Source: Leuconostoc citreum
GTDB taxonomy: Bacteria; Bacillota; Bacilli; Lactobacillales; Lactobacillaceae
DNA: 64,000 bases
Assembly: GCF_004354555.1 (NCBI RefSeq)
Contig: NZ_PUFH01000005.1
Location: 671,001-735,000 of the forward strand
Direction of reading: 5' to 3'
In this document: positions 54,989 to 64,000 of the stretch, one piece after another
Layout of the letters: each line of letters starts with the position of its first letter
Numbering within the stretch: position 1 is the stretch's first letter
The notes under the pieces: generated by a model
Databases searched by the model: none
Told to the model about the DNA's origin: nothing
What the model saw: only the letters and a program-made list of their open reading frames with translations
Position numbers and translations under genes: made by a program

Positions 54989-55777
54989 TATTGAGATTAT
55001 TTTCTGTATAAAATTGCTAACAATTTGATTAAAGGTGTCTGGTGCTTCAATATGTGGTATATGACCGGCATCTTTGATAATAACATATTCGCCTTTAGTA
55101 GCTAATTGGCTTGTCACCACTGCATGTTGGGCTGGCCACAGAGGCGATTTATCACCCGCAATAAAGAGATGCGGGACTTTTTCACGCGCAACGACATCAC
55201 GCCAATCTTGCAATAGGCTATTAAATAATAATGGTGCATTATATTGAAAATCAAATGGCTTATAATGCAGACTAATTTGACGTTTCATTTGTTCTGATAG
55301 CTTAATATTGGTTAATTTCGTACCAGGAAGCTTGCTCATTGCTTCAGTAACATGCTCAAAATCGGCTTGAAATAAACCAAATTGCCAGTCTTTTTGCTTA
55401 ACCATGACCGGGACTTGATCTTCTGTAATGATGCCCAAAACGTTATCATCTCCATATAATGACAAGTAGGCCCAAATCGAGCTAGCCCCCATTGAATGCC
55501 CTAATAATATAGGCTTTTTTAGCTTAAGGCTTGCAATTAATTCAGCTAAATCTTGCCCATGACGTGATAATCGCATCCCATAGTCAACATTGTCACTATC
55601 ACCATGATTACGTCTATCATAGGTAATCACTTGTAACCCGTTTGCAACAAGCTGATCAATCTGTCCAGACCACGTCGCCTGATTACCTGAATAACCGGCA
55701 ACTAATATGATTGGTTGTCCAAAACCATAGATATGATAGTCTAACATCACATGATCATTTGTTGTCAGTTTTGCCAT
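54974..55777 (-). CDS. Alpha/beta hydrolase
   Basis: 267 residues from ATG 55777 with AAAGGAG four bases upstream. The nucleophile elbow is GHSMGAS, the acid is near IAGDKSPLWPAQ and the base His in DAGHIPHIEAP, giving a complete Ser-Asp-His triad. Substrate unknown. It is the last gene after pdhD, 28 bp downstream, and its role in a pyruvate dehydrogenase operon is unclear; it resembles esterases or peroxidase-like hydrolases. Confidence 0.85.
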   Translation of the reverse strand: MAKLTTNDHVMLDYHIYGFGQPIILVAGYSGNQATWSGQIDQLVANGLQVITYDRRNHGDSDNVDYGMRLSRHGQDLAELIASLKLKKPILLGHSMGASSIWAYLSLYGDDNVLGIITEDQVPVMVKQKDWQFGLFQADFEHVTEAMSKLPGTKLTNIKLSEQMKRQISLHYKPFDFQYNAPLLFNSLLQDWRDVVAREKVPHLFIAGDKSPLWPAQHAVVTSQLATKGEYVIIKDAGHIPHIEAPDTFNQIVSNFIQKIISIKNAT

Positions 55778-55805
55778 GTTACTCCTTTTAAGTTCAGAAA
55801 ATCTG

Positions 55806-57215
55806 TTAAATATGAATTGGTAAACCATCCGCTAATTCAGCTGTATCCATGATGGCTTCGCCTAATGTTGGATGTGGATGAATTGTGAGTGAAATATCAT
55901 TGGTGGTCAAACCATTTTCAATCGCCAGTGATAACTCTGATATCAAATCAGAAGCACTGGGACCAACGATTTGCGCACCTAACAAGCCATGTGTTGCTGT
56001 ATCACTAATTAGTCGAATAAATCCGGTTGTCTCATCCATCGAGATAGCACGCCCATTAGCGGCAAATGGGAATTTAGCAATCTTAACATCTAGTTGCTTT
56101 GCCTTAGCAGACTCTGGCGTTTCGCCAGTTGTCGCCAACTCAAACTGTGTATACGCCACGGCAGGCAGAGAATAGTGCAAGTCATGTGCTTGAGCTTCAC
56201 CAGCGATCGCAGCAGCAGCTATTTTACCCTGAAAGCTCGCCTTATGTGCTAGCTGAGGGCCAATTGTTACATCCCCGATTGCATAGATATGTGACACATT
56301 TGTTTGCATGGTATCCGCAATTTCAATTAAACCTCGGTCACTTAGCTTGATATCCGTATTATTTAAACCTAATCCATCTGTATTAGCCCGACGACCAACA
56401 GCAACTAGCAAATAATCGCCAGTTATCGTATGTTCTTCCCCATCTACTTCATAAGTCAAACTAACATCTTGGTCAGTTTGTTGTGCTGATTTTGCCATGG
56501 CAGATGTCACGATATGACCACCATGTTGTTCAAAATCGGCTAATACTGGTTTCGTCATTTCCGCATCAAAACCATTGAGCGTATGATCTAATCCTTCAAC
56601 AATTGTGACTTCGGTACCTAAGTTAGCGTAAGCACCACCAAGTTCTGACCCAATGACCCCGCCACCGACAATAATTAATTTTTTGGGAATATTTTCCAAA
56701 CTCAAAGCCCCAGTTGAATCAATAATTCGGCCACCAAAAGGCATACTAGGGATTTCAATTGGTCGCGAACCTGTTGCTATAATGGCGTTGTTAAATTGTA
56801 GCAATTCATGGCCGTCCTCTTGCACCACATTCAATGTTTCATTATCGTTAAATGTCGCTTCACCTTTAATGATTTCAACGTGATGCTTCTTTAATAACAT
56901 ACTGACACCACTCGTTAAAGTATTGACAACTTTATTTTGTTTCCAATCTTGTACTTTTTGCCAATCTAATGTAGCACCATCGATATGCAAACCAAATGGT
57001 GTTTCTGCCAATGCATTACGATAATGATGTCCAACATTAATCAATGCCTTTGATGGAATACACCCAATATTTAGGCAGACGCCACCAATATTTTCACGTT
57101 CGATAATCGTGACATGCTGTCCCAATTCCGCTGCACGAATCGCTGCGACATAACCACCAGGTCCTGAACCGATTATTACTGTATCAATTTCACGTGCTTG
57201 TGCACCAACAACCAT
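55806..57215 (-). CDS. pdhD: Dihydrolipoamide dehydrogenase (E3 of pyruvate dehydrogenase)
   Basis: 469 residues. The FAD motif GSGPGGYVAAIRA is near the N-terminus, the redox pair is in GGVCLNIGCIPSKALI, and the C-terminal HPHPTLGEA carries the His-Glu pair. It reoxidises dihydrolipoyl groups on E2 with NAD+. It starts three bases after the pdhC stop. The intact His-Glu motif contrasts with the other disulfide reductase of this window at 30967. Confidence 0.96.
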   Translation of the reverse strand: MVVGAQAREIDTVIIGSGPGGYVAAIRAAELGQHVTIIERENIGGVCLNIGCIPSKALINVGHHYRNALAETPFGLHIDGATLDWQKVQDWKQNKVVNTLTSGVSMLLKKHHVEIIKGEATFNDNETLNVVQEDGHELLQFNNAIIATGSRPIEIPSMPFGGRIIDSTGALSLENIPKKLIIVGGGVIGSELGGAYANLGTEVTIVEGLDHTLNGFDAEMTKPVLADFEQHGGHIVTSAMAKSAQQTDQDVSLTYEVDGEEHTITGDYLLVAVGRRANTDGLGLNNTDIKLSDRGLIEIADTMQTNVSHIYAIGDVTIGPQLAHKASFQGKIAAAAIAGEAQAHDLHYSLPAVAYTQFELATTGETPESAKAKQLDVKIAKFPFAANGRAISMDETTGFIRLISDTATHGLLGAQIVGPSASDLISELSLAIENGLTTNDISLTIHPHPTLGEAIMDTAELADGLPIHI

Positions 57216-57217
57216 TA

Positions 57218-58540
57218 TTAAACCTCCATTAGCATATAAGCCGGATCAGACAATAATTGCTTCAAATAATTCAAGGCACTTTGTCCTAACATGCCATCAA
57301 TTAATCGATGATCATATGTCAAAGACAACTTCATATTTTGTCCAACAACAACTTCGCCATCATCGTTGATGATCGGTTCCTTCACAATTGAGCCCAATCC
57401 CAAAATCATGACTTCTTTACCGTTAATAATTGGTGTAAACCATTCACCACGAGCAGAACCGATATTAGAAATCGTCATTGTGCCACCCTGCATTTGTTGC
57501 GGCTTAATACTACCATCACGAACAGCCTCGGCTAATGCTGCTATTTCTCGTGCGATTACCAAAATTGACTTGCGATCTGCATGTGCAATGACTGGTACGA
57601 ATAGGCCAGATGGGGCATTGACCGCTATGCCCATATTGACATCATCATGATAGACGATTTCTTGTGTGGCCATATCCAAACTAGCATTTAATTCAGGGAA
57701 TTTCTTGGCCGTTGCTGCCAGCGCTTTAACGACATAAGCAAGGTAGGTCAAGCGAATGCCATCTTCAGATGCCTGTAGTTTGAATTGACGACGATGTGCC
57801 ACTAATTTGCTAACTTCAACTTGGTCAAAATTAGTTACCGCTGGGATATCCGTATGTTGCGTGCTCATTGCTTTCGCAATTGCCTTTCGGATTGGCGTCA
57901 TCGGCTGACGGCCTTCTCGCAAAGGCTCAGGGATATCAATGGCGTTGTGTTTTGCTGGCTCTTGTTTAGGCTGTGGCGCAACTGGATTAACAGCAGGTTG
58001 AATAGTTGCTGTATCTGCTCCCGCTGCTGCTTCATTCGGATTAAACTTTTCAACATCCGCCAACGTCACATGACCATGACGACCAGTCGCAGGTACTTGC
58101 GTGAGATCAATCCCCTTTTCAAAGGCTAGATGACGTACTGATGGCATAGCTAGGACATGCCCATTAGCTGTTTGAACCGTTGATGATTCAACGTCAACTG
58201 AGGTCACTGTAGGTGTATCTGCTACTGTCTGTTGACTCTCAGTAGCAGAATCTGTGTTTGTTGTTGTTGCATCGGCTTGTGGTGAGGCAGACGCACCACT
58301 ACCATCCCCATCAAATTCAATTAAATTATCGCCTACAGATACCGTTGTGCCAGCATCCACAAATATTTTAGTGACCTTTCCGCCGTAGGGTGATAAAATT
58401 TCTTGAATTAATTTATCATTCTGAACTTCGGCAACAGGGTCGTCCATTGCAACCTCGTCACCCACTTTAACCAACCATGAGGTAATATCTCCCTCAGCCA
58501 TGCCTTCACCAATATCTGGCATTTTGAAAATCTCAGTCAT
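57218..58540 (-). CDS. pdhC: Dihydrolipoamide acetyltransferase (E2 of pyruvate dehydrogenase)
   Basis: 440 residues from ATG 58540 with GGAGG nine bases upstream. There is one lipoyl domain (1-80) with lipoyl Lys43 in VQNDKLIQE, an Ala/Pro/Gln-rich linker, an E3-binding domain (about 127-165, [21 protein letters not shown]), a second linker, and the catalytic domain (about 210-440) ending with [11 protein letters not shown]. It forms the core of the complex and transfers acetyl groups to CoA. The start overlaps pdhB by 8 bp. Confidence 0.96.
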   Translation of the reverse strand: MTEIFKMPDIGEGMAEGDITSWLVKVGDEVAMDDPVAEVQNDKLIQEILSPYGGKVTKIFVDAGTTVSVGDNLIEFDGDGSGASASPQADATTTNTDSATESQQTVADTPTVTSVDVESSTVQTANGHVLAMPSVRHLAFEKGIDLTQVPATGRHGHVTLADVEKFNPNEAAAGADTATIQPAVNPVAPQPKQEPAKHNAIDIPEPLREGRQPMTPIRKAIAKAMSTQHTDIPAVTNFDQVEVSKLVAHRRQFKLQASEDGIRLTYLAYVVKALAATAKKFPELNASLDMATQEIVYHDDVNMGIAVNAPSGLFVPVIAHADRKSILVIAREIAALAEAVRDGSIKPQQMQGGTMTISNIGSARGEWFTPIINGKEVMILGLGSIVKEPIINDDGEVVVGQNMKLSLTYDHRLIDGMLGQSALNYLKQLLSDPAYMLMEV

Positions 58541-59513
58541 AATTAACAACCTCCATTACTTTAGCAACCACATCATCAGCTTTAATCATCCAGTCATTTT
58601 CAGCTTGACCAAACGGATAAACTGAATCCGGTGCTGCCACGCGCCCAATTGGTGCCTTTAAATTAAGAATAAAGCGTTCCGAAATTTCGCTCATGACGTT
58701 AGCCCCAATCCCTGCCATACGTTGCGCTTCTTGTACAACAACAACACGTCCGGTTTTTGCGACTGTGGCGCCAATACTTTCGATATCTAATGGGGAAACT
58801 GTCCGCAAGTCCAAAACCTCAGCAGAGATATTTGACTTCGCCAATGTTTCGGCTGCTTTAAGCGCAACAGGGACACCACCGCCATAAGAAATAATTGATA
58901 CATCACTACCTTCTCGTGCAACAGATGCCTTATCTAGGGGTGTTGTATAATAACCTTCTGGCACTTCCCCCTTCAATGAACGATATAAATGCAAATTTTC
59001 TAAAAAGACAACAGGATCATTGGATTCTATGGCGCTTAATAATAGGCCTTTTGCATCAGCTGGATTAGCTGGCATGACAACACGAATACCGGGAATTTGC
59101 GACACCATGCCTTCCAAATTATCCGCATGCATTTCCGGTGTTTTCGTGCCACCACCATAAGGCGCACGTACCACAATTGGCATTTGACGTGTCCCATTAA
59201 AGCGGAATCTATTCCTTGCCATTTGTCCAGCAATTGAATCCATGACTTCGAAAACAAAACCAAAGAACTGGATCTCCATGACTGGTCGATAATTTTGTGT
59301 AGTCAAACCGATTGCTAAACCACCAATACCAGATTCCGCCAGAGGCGTATTAAATACACGATCTTCGCCATACTTTGCTTGCAGTCCATCTGTTGCACGG
59401 AAGACACCACCGTTTTTACCAACGTCCTCACCAAAAATCAACACATCATTATCTTTTTCAAGCGCTAAATCCATCGCTTCTCGTACTGCATCGATATAAC
59501 TTTTAGTAGCCAT
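58533..59513 (-). CDS. pdhB: Pyruvate dehydrogenase E1 component, beta subunit
   Basis: 326 residues from ATG 59513 with GAGGGA upstream; a much longer upstream frame overlaps pdhA and is rejected. The family start [35 protein letters not shown] and [12 protein letters not shown] identify E1-beta. It forms the thiamine-diphosphate-dependent decarboxylase with PdhA. It starts one base after the pdhA stop. Confidence 0.96.
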   Translation of the reverse strand: MATKSYIDAVREAMDLALEKDNDVLIFGEDVGKNGGVFRATDGLQAKYGEDRVFNTPLAESGIGGLAIGLTTQNYRPVMEIQFFGFVFEVMDSIAGQMARNRFRFNGTRQMPIVVRAPYGGGTKTPEMHADNLEGMVSQIPGIRVVMPANPADAKGLLLSAIESNDPVVFLENLHLYRSLKGEVPEGYYTTPLDKASVAREGSDVSIISYGGGVPVALKAAETLAKSNISAEVLDLRTVSPLDIESIGATVAKTGRVVVVQEAQRMAGIGANVMSEISERFILNLKAPIGRVAAPDSVYPFGQAENDWMIKADDVVAKVMEVVNYD

Positions 59514-59514
59514 G

Positions 59515-60651
59515 TTACTTTCCCTCGCTTTCGAAACGCTTAATCTGTTCTGACATCGCATAACTTGGGACTTCAAGCGTATTTTTGACGAAATCAGAGA
59601 TTTTTTGCTTTGGTACATTATCAGCAATCTTAATCTGTTCATCGATCAGAGTATTCACTTCAGCAATATAAGCATCTTCTTTTTCCTGATCCCAGATACC
59701 TTTAGTTGTAATATATTTTCTCATGCGTATTAATGGCTCTTTTTGCCACCAAGCATCGATATCATCTTGCGTACGATAGCGTAATGGATCATCACCGGCA
59801 GTTGAATGTGGTTCCAAACGATCTGTGATTGCTTCAATCAGAACTGGTCCTTTGCCACTCGTAGCCCAAGTACGAGCCTCTTTTGCAGCTAGATACATCG
59901 CAATAGGATCGTTGCCATCAACAACCAAACTTGGTATTCCAGCAGCCCAACCTTTTGCAGCTAGATGCTTCGCAGCTGTTTGTAACCGTCGTGGTGTTGA
60001 AATCGCATAACCATTATTCTGCACGAAGAACACAGCATTGGCTTGATAAGCACCAGCAAAATTAATGCCTTCATAGAAATCACCTTGCGATGTACCACCA
60101 TCACCAGTGTAGGCGTACACAACAGCATCTTTTTGTCTCTTCTTTAAACCAAGTGCAATACCGGCAGCTTCAACGTATTGTGCACCAATGATAATTTGTG
60201 GCATCCAAGAATTTACTGGCTTATCATCAGCCGTAGTGAAGACATTTCCTAGTACGTGTCCTCGCGACCATAGAATAGCTTTCCAAATTGGCCAACCCTT
60301 AACAATAATTTGTGGAATATCACGATATCCTGGCATTAGCCAATCGTCATCGTTAAATGCATATGAGGAAGCCATTTGTGATGCCTCTTGTCCAGCTGTT
60401 GGCGCAAAAAAGCCAAATCTACCTTGCTTAGCTAATTTAGTTGAGCGAATATCCAATTGGCGGCTTAATAGCATACGCTTCATGATATTAATTAAATCAT
60501 CATCATCTAACTCAGCACGCTTTACTGCAGTTTCATCAACAATGGCCCCATCAGCAGCCAGCACACTTAACATTGGAAATGTATCGTCTTGTGCCGCAAT
60601 CTGATTATCAAAATCCAATGCTTTCTTATTTGTGTCTACAATATCAACCAT
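59515..60651 (-). CDS. pdhA: Pyruvate dehydrogenase E1 component, alpha subunit
   Basis: 378 residues. The thiamine diphosphate motif runs from [13 protein letters not shown] to NN and YAISTP follows. PNPL RYRTQ-like regulatory loop equivalent is [11 protein letters not shown]. It decarboxylates pyruvate and passes the acetyl unit to lipoyl-E2. The start overlaps the end of lplA by 8 bp and its ribosome binding site lies in the lplA coding sequence, so the ligase and the complex that needs lipoylation are co-translated. Confidence 0.96.
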   Translation of the reverse strand: MVDIVDTNKKALDFDNQIAAQDDTFPMLSVLAADGAIVDETAVKRAELDDDDLINIMKRMLLSRQLDIRSTKLAKQGRFGFFAPTAGQEASQMASSYAFNDDDWLMPGYRDIPQIIVKGWPIWKAILWSRGHVLGNVFTTADDKPVNSWMPQIIIGAQYVEAAGIALGLKKRQKDAVVYAYTGDGGTSQGDFYEGINFAGAYQANAVFFVQNNGYAISTPRRLQTAAKHLAAKGWAAGIPSLVVDGNDPIAMYLAAKEARTWATSGKGPVLIEAITDRLEPHSTAGDDPLRYRTQDDIDAWWQKEPLIRMRKYITTKGIWDQEKEDAYIAEVNTLIDEQIKIADNVPKQKISDFVKNTLEVPSYAMSEQIKRFESEGK

Positions 60652-61654
60652 GAACCTTTACCTCATCTTTCTGAAAAAAAGTTGTCAATAACTCGTCTTG
60701 TGTAATGCTACCAAAATATTGGCCATCCGCATTTCGCGCAAGTACCTCGCGAATAGCATCGCGTGTAAAGGGAATACCTATAAACTGTGCTTTAATTTCA
60801 CGCCAATCTCTAACGCCCAAAAAATCACCCGTGAAGTTAATATCCGTTATTTTACCAGCCACAGCATCAATATGAACATCAATGCTCCCACCAGTATATT
60901 TTGCATGATTATTATACATAAATTCTGGGCTCTTACCATAATTCCAATCCCATGTTGCAAATTGGTTATCACGTAATGCTAGTATGGCTGATTTTTGTTC
61001 CTGACTTAATTTGTATTCTTGATCTTTTCCCTGATTGGATAAGTAGTATGTCAATTGTGAAATAAATTGATCAATGGTTAAGTCAGTTGGCGCGTAATCT
61101 TTAATATTACCTACACGCGCACGTACCGATTTAGCAGCTTTAGAAATAAATTTCTCATCAGCAACATTCAATGCACGAACCATGGCGTCAACATCTGTAT
61201 CCCATAGCAGTGTCCCATGATGCATCAAGTAGCCACCTGCATATCTTTGCGCATTGCCCGATACTTTTTTACCTGCAATTTCCAAGTCATTTCTACCAGA
61301 CAAACTGACACGAATACCTAACGACTCTAATGCATCAGCCATCGGTTTGACAAACTGATGAAAATCGACCTTAGCACTGCTCGCCACTGGCACAAAAAAA
61401 GTAAAACAAATATTTCCTAAATCATGATAAACAGCCCCGCCACCAGATACACGACGCACAACTTGAATATCATGTGCTTTGACATAATCTTCATTCACTT
61501 CGGAAAAAGTATTTTGATTTTCACCAACAATGATTGCGCGTTTATTTTGCCATAAAGCAAAAATTGGTTCGTTAAGCTTTAAATTTCTTAAAAGCCATGC
61601 ATCCATCGCAATATTTGTATAAGCGTCTTGATTAAAATAATTAATATACCGCAT
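60644..61654 (-). CDS. lplA: Lipoate-protein ligase A
   Basis: 336 residues. The catalytic domain has RRVSGGGAVYHDLGNICFTF, GRNDLEIAGKKVSGNAQR and MHHGTLLWDTD; a C-terminal accessory domain covers about 245-336. It attaches free lipoate to E2 through lipoyl-AMP. First gene of the lplA-pdhABCD-hydrolase operon. GGAAGG lies seven bases before the ATG, directly downstream of a perfect cre. Confidence 0.95.
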   Translation of the reverse strand: MRYINYFNQDAYTNIAMDAWLLRNLKLNEPIFALWQNKRAIIVGENQNTFSEVNEDYVKAHDIQVVRRVSGGGAVYHDLGNICFTFFVPVASSAKVDFHQFVKPMADALESLGIRVSLSGRNDLEIAGKKVSGNAQRYAGGYLMHHGTLLWDTDVDAMVRALNVADEKFISKAAKSVRARVGNIKDYAPTDLTIDQFISQLTYYLSNQGKDQEYKLSQEQKSAILALRDNQFATWDWNYGKSPEFMYNNHAKYTGGSIDVHIDAVAGKITDINFTGDFLGVRDWREIKAQFIGIPFTRDAIREVLARNADGQYFGSITQDELLTTFFQKDEVKVHG

Positions 61655-61669
61655 TGCTTTACCTTCCTA

Positions 61670-61703
61670 TTGTAAGCGCTTCCATACTACACCTTTAATT
61701 ATA
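61670..61703 (-). promoter_or_regulatory. lplA-pdh promoter region with cre site
   Basis: TTGTAAGCGCTTCCA at 61670-61684 fits the cre consensus WTGNAANCGNWNNCW. On the minus strand it lies after TATAAT (61703-61698), so it is just past the expected transcription start and would act as a CcpA roadblock. The -35 (TTCAAT, spacing 16) is weak. Confidence 0.78.
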
Positions 61704-61763
61704 CGCTTGTTTACTGAAAATTGAATACCCTTTTCATGATTCGTTTATTGATCTAGCAAAAGA

Positions 61764-61795
61764 GCTGATAATGTTATCGTCATAACATTATCAGC
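61764..61795 (-). terminator. Terminator after the rhodanese-like gene
   Basis: A perfect 14-bp stem (GCTGATAATGTTAT and complement) with a 4-base loop, followed by TCTTTT on the minus strand. Confidence 0.88.
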
Positions 61796-61805
61796 CCTAT
61801 AAAAA

Positions 61806-62207
61806 TTATTTTGTTTTTTTACCATTATATTGCGCAAAACCGCCACGCAAAAGAAAGATGTTATGCCTATCATAACCCTGCTTCTTCAATGACTTACTAG
61901 CACGAATAACATCACGTAGCCGCTCACCATATAAGAAAATATCGCGATCTTTACGTAAACCAGACTTGCCCTGTGTGAAATTCATCGCTGGCATATTACG
62001 GGCACCCATGATATGTGAGCGCTTATAAGACGCAGACTCTCGAACATCAACAATCTGGCCAGATTCTTCAGATATTTTATCAGCAAATTCTGCTGACTTT
62101 AACAATACACCAGTTGATTTTGCAGTCATAATAACCCACAACCAAGTTCCCAATGTCATTAATAACCATAAAACGATTAACATTAGAATCGTCACTACTA
62201 AATTCAT
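61806..62207 (-). CDS. Membrane-anchored rhodanese-like protein without the catalytic cysteine
   Basis: 133 residues. A hydrophobic helix (about 5-27) precedes a rhodanese fold with QIVDVRESASYKRSHIMGARNMP. Where an active rhodanese has its sulfur-carrying Cys at the start of the active loop, this protein has Gly94 in DIFLYGERLRD, and there is no cysteine elsewhere. It is therefore not expected to transfer sulfur. It resembles YqhL-type proteins of Firmicutes; a binding or scaffolding role is possible. GAGG precedes the ATG. Confidence 0.82.
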   Translation of the reverse strand: MNLVVTILMLIVLWLLMTLGTWLWVIMTAKSTGVLLKSAEFADKISEESGQIVDVRESASYKRSHIMGARNMPAMNFTQGKSGLRKDRDIFLYGERLRDVIRASKSLKKQGYDRHNIFLLRGGFAQYNGKKTK

Positions 62208-62268
62208 GTTCTACCTCTTCCAACTTACATCAATTGTTTTATTATATCAAAAATTAACACGGTTAGCT

Positions 62269-62952
62269 TTAAAAAATACGATTAATTTCTTCCAGTGCAT
62301 TGTCTTGAAATACTATTTCAGCGTGTTCTCGCAATACATCCATATCCTGATTACTTTCTTCAGCGAATTCAATCACTTGCGCTTTGTGGTCTGCCAGCAT
62401 ATCACTCGTCAAATCATCATTGCGGAATCTTAACGTTAAATAAAAGATTTTGTCGTAACGATATAAGTCTGATTCAACGGTAACACCACGCAGTAGCTGA
62501 GATATTGTAATTATTGTTTCAAAATTGGGCAACTTCAGAGTTAAAATATTACTTACTGGTTCTGTTTGCTTATCTGCGATCATTGGATGAGCCTCACCAT
62601 CATCAGATTGTTGCAACTGAGAGCGTCGCTCTTCAGAAACATCATCAACACTATCTTGCTTGTTTTTAGCATAAGACATTAAATTATTTATCACATCGCC
62701 AACCTGCTCATCTTCATTTAAACGAGAAATAAATAATTCAAGACCATTTTTGTTTGGTAGTATTTGGAAAGTCACCTGATCATCGTCACTAAAATCATGA
62801 TCAACATCTACTTCAGATAAAATACTATAAAAAAACGATTCTATCTTATCATGATTACCCAATAATTCCATGATTGAAATACCACGTTCTTTTAAATCGT
62901 TGTTTTCAATCATGACACGAATGGTATTATCATTAATGCGTTCCATCTCCAT
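62269..62952 (-). CDS. mecA: Adaptor protein MecA
   Basis: 227 residues from ATG 62952. The N-terminal domain MEMERINDNTIRVMIENNDLKERGI is characteristic, and the C-terminal domain (about 135-227) contains FETIITISQLLRGV and the FRNDDLTSDMLADHKAQVIEF segment. An acidic linker joins them. MecA delivers substrates such as ComK and Spx to ClpCP. The gene directly follows spx on the same strand, and Spx is a known proteolysis target. Confidence 0.93.
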   Translation of the reverse strand: MEMERINDNTIRVMIENNDLKERGISIMELLGNHDKIESFFYSILSEVDVDHDFSDDDQVTFQILPNKNGLELFISRLNEDEQVGDVINNLMSYAKNKQDSVDDVSEERRSQLQQSDDGEAHPMIADKQTEPVSNILTLKLPNFETIITISQLLRGVTVESDLYRYDKIFYLTLRFRNDDLTSDMLADHKAQVIEFAEESNQDMDVLREHAEIVFQDNALEEINRIF

Positions 62953-63010
62953 TATGGTCACCACCTTTCATCACTATTTTAGTCATACACAAAGTCAAAA
63001 GTAAAGAAAA

Positions 63011-63030
63011 AAGACTGACTGTTCAGCCTT
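63011..63030 (-). terminator. Terminator at the end of spx
   Basis: AAGACTGA and TCAGCCTT pair with one wobble when transcribed from the minus strand, followed by TTTTTTCTTT, and overlap the spx stop. Confidence 0.78.
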
Positions 63031-63457
63031 CTTCAACTATTAAATCTTTGGCCTTTTCATTAAAATCAGCCTTAAAAGTCGCTCGAATCAATTCTCTTTG
63101 GCGTACTTCGCGTGGCAAGAAGCGACGAATGTCATCATCATTATAACCAACTTGCATACGTCGCTCATCAATAATGATTGGCCGCTTTAATAACGAAGGA
63201 TGCGTCACAATCAAATCAATTAATGTATTGATAGAAATATTATCTAAATCAAGGTTAAGTTGAGAAAATATTTTGGAACGCTTAGAGATAAGTTCTTCTG
63301 TTCCGTCTTCTGTCAGACGAAGCATTGCCTTGATTTCTGCAACACTTAAAGGCGTTTTATTTAAATTACGTTCAACATAGGGAATATCATGATTTTCTAA
63401 CCACTGTTTTGCTTTACGGCATGAGGTACAACTTGGTGACGCGTATAATGTAACCAT
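63023..63457 (-). CDS. spx: Spx/ArsC family transcriptional regulator
   Basis: 144 residues, thioredoxin-like ArsC fold. The redox switch is Cys10/Cys13 in SPSCTSCRKAK. The mid region LTEDGTEELISKRSKIF and C-terminal PIIIDERRMQVGYNDDDIRRFLPRE are typical. Spx binds the RNA polymerase alpha subunit and activates thiol-stress genes when oxidised. AAGGAGG is ten bases upstream of the ATG. A second Spx paralogue elsewhere in the genome is likely. Confidence 0.93.
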   Translation of the reverse strand: MVTLYASPSCTSCRKAKQWLENHDIPYVERNLNKTPLSVAEIKAMLRLTEDGTEELISKRSKIFSQLNLDLDNISINTLIDLIVTHPSLLKRPIIIDERRMQVGYNDDDIRRFLPREVRQRELIRATFKADFNEKAKDLIVEEG

Positions 63458-63566
63458 AGCATGCTGCCCTCCTTACTTCGAAGTAATTAAAATATATAAT
63501 TGTAAACAAATTACCATACTCAATTATAACAAATACGAATAAAAAAGTATATAAACGCATAAAAAA

Positions 63567-63586
63567 AGCACTCTTCTCAGAGCACT
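63567..63586 (-). terminator. Terminator of the rRNA operon
   Basis: On the minus strand AGTGCTCT and AGAGTGCT pair with two G-U wobbles around GAGA, then a run of seven T. It follows 5S rRNA. Confidence 0.82.
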
Positions 63587-63597
63587 CCCTATGTACG

Positions 63598-63714
<117 letters not shown>

Positions 63715-63805
63715 CCTTTGAGTTATTCACTCAAAACTAAATAGTATCAAATTCTTTCTCTTCATTAAACCACTCATATTACGTTTTGAACTTCCGTTCT
63801 TGACT

Positions 63806-64000
63806 TTGGTTAAGTCCTCGACCGATTAGTACTAGTCCGCTACATGCCTCACAGCACTTCCACTTCTAGCCTATCTACCTCATCATCTCTAAGGGGTCTT
63901 ACTTCATTAAGAATGGGAAATCTCATCTCGAGGCGAGTTTCACACTTAGATGCTTTCAGCGTTTATCTCATCCAAACATAGCTACCCAGCAATGCTCCTG
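63806..64000 (-). rRNA. rrl: 23S ribosomal RNA, 3' end (partial)
   Basis: The minus strand shows the conserved 3' end of 23S, with TAGTACTAATCGGTCGAGGA and ACTTAACCAA. The gene runs off the right edge. The 91-bp spacer to 5S contains no tRNA. Confidence 0.95.

Noticed and set aside
60188..60604. 138-codon open frame on the plus strand
   Set aside because: Antisense to pdhA, with no ribosome binding site and no family match.
63715..63805. tRNA gene in the spacer between 23S and 5S
   Set aside because: The 91-bp spacer has no cloverleaf or GGTTCGA motif.

Overview
The window is ordinary low-GC Gram-positive chromosome. The gene content suggests a heterofermentative lactic acid bacterium of the Leuconostoc type: a gluconate locus with a short 302-residue 6-phosphogluconate dehydrogenase, a cydABCD quinol oxidase cluster, acetolactate decarboxylase, a divergent ccpA/pepQ pair, a pyruvate dehydrogenase operon headed by a lipoate ligase, and T-box leaders. 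Genus is an inference from content, not from a database search. I see no prophage, insertion sequence, plasmid module or CRISPR array. Most genes, and the rRNA operon at the right edge, lie on the minus strand.

Layout. 1-2.3 kb: pcrA (running off the left edge) behind a LexA-like box. 2.3-9.1 kb: cydA-cydB-cydD-cydC and a membrane-anchored glucosaminidase. 9.1-13.3 kb: the conserved alaS-ireB-ruvX-DUF1292 cluster with an Ala T-box. 13.3-16.1 kb: an amino-acid 2-epimerase-like PLP enzyme and an APC permease. 16.2-21.2 kb: gluconate permease, kinase and 6PGDH with a divergent RpiR regulator. 21.3-27 kb: udk/alsD, an OatA-like acetyltransferase, ccpA and pepQ. 27-32.8 kb: CPBP protease, HAD phosphatase, SprT, an OpuB/C-type permease-binding protein fusion without an ATPase, an atypical disulfide reductase, and a free-methionine sulfoxide reductase behind a Met T-box. 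33.2-36.6 kb: acpP, plsX, an amino-acid permease behind a probable Lys T-box, and tRNA-Lys. 36.7-48.4 kb: rpoE, DUF1934, HD hydrolase, YceI, an MFS carrier, pepN, a Na+/H+ antiporter, miaA and GDPD. 48.4-55 kb: a TetR/DHA2 efflux pair, SDR, TetR/PH-like pair, and ahpC with a domain-permuted AhpF behind a PerR-like box. 55-61.7 kb: lplA-pdhA-pdhB-pdhC-pdhD-hydrolase with a cre site. 61.8-64 kb: inactive-looking rhodanese, mecA, spx, 5S and the 3' end of 23S.

How the parts work together. Carbon flow is represented by gluconate entry through 6-phosphogluconate, pyruvate handling by PDH and AlsD, and CcpA with cre sites at its own promoter and at the lplA-pdh leader. Redox and oxygen biology is represented by CydABCD, AhpC/AhpF, Spx with MecA, YceI, and the fRMsr/disulfide-reductase pair. 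Three T-boxes tie gene expression to tRNA charging: alaS (Ala), fRMsr (specifier reads ATG, Met) and the permease at 34.7 kb (specifier reads AAA, Lys).

The most interesting signals are: the Met T-box in front of an fRMsr that has lost both resolving cysteines and sits next to a disulfide reductase lacking the usual His-Glu pair; the permuted AhpF under a PerR-like box; the Lys T-box permease beside tRNA-Lys; two transcription units that look leaderless; and the AlaRS editing-site Cys-to-Asp change.
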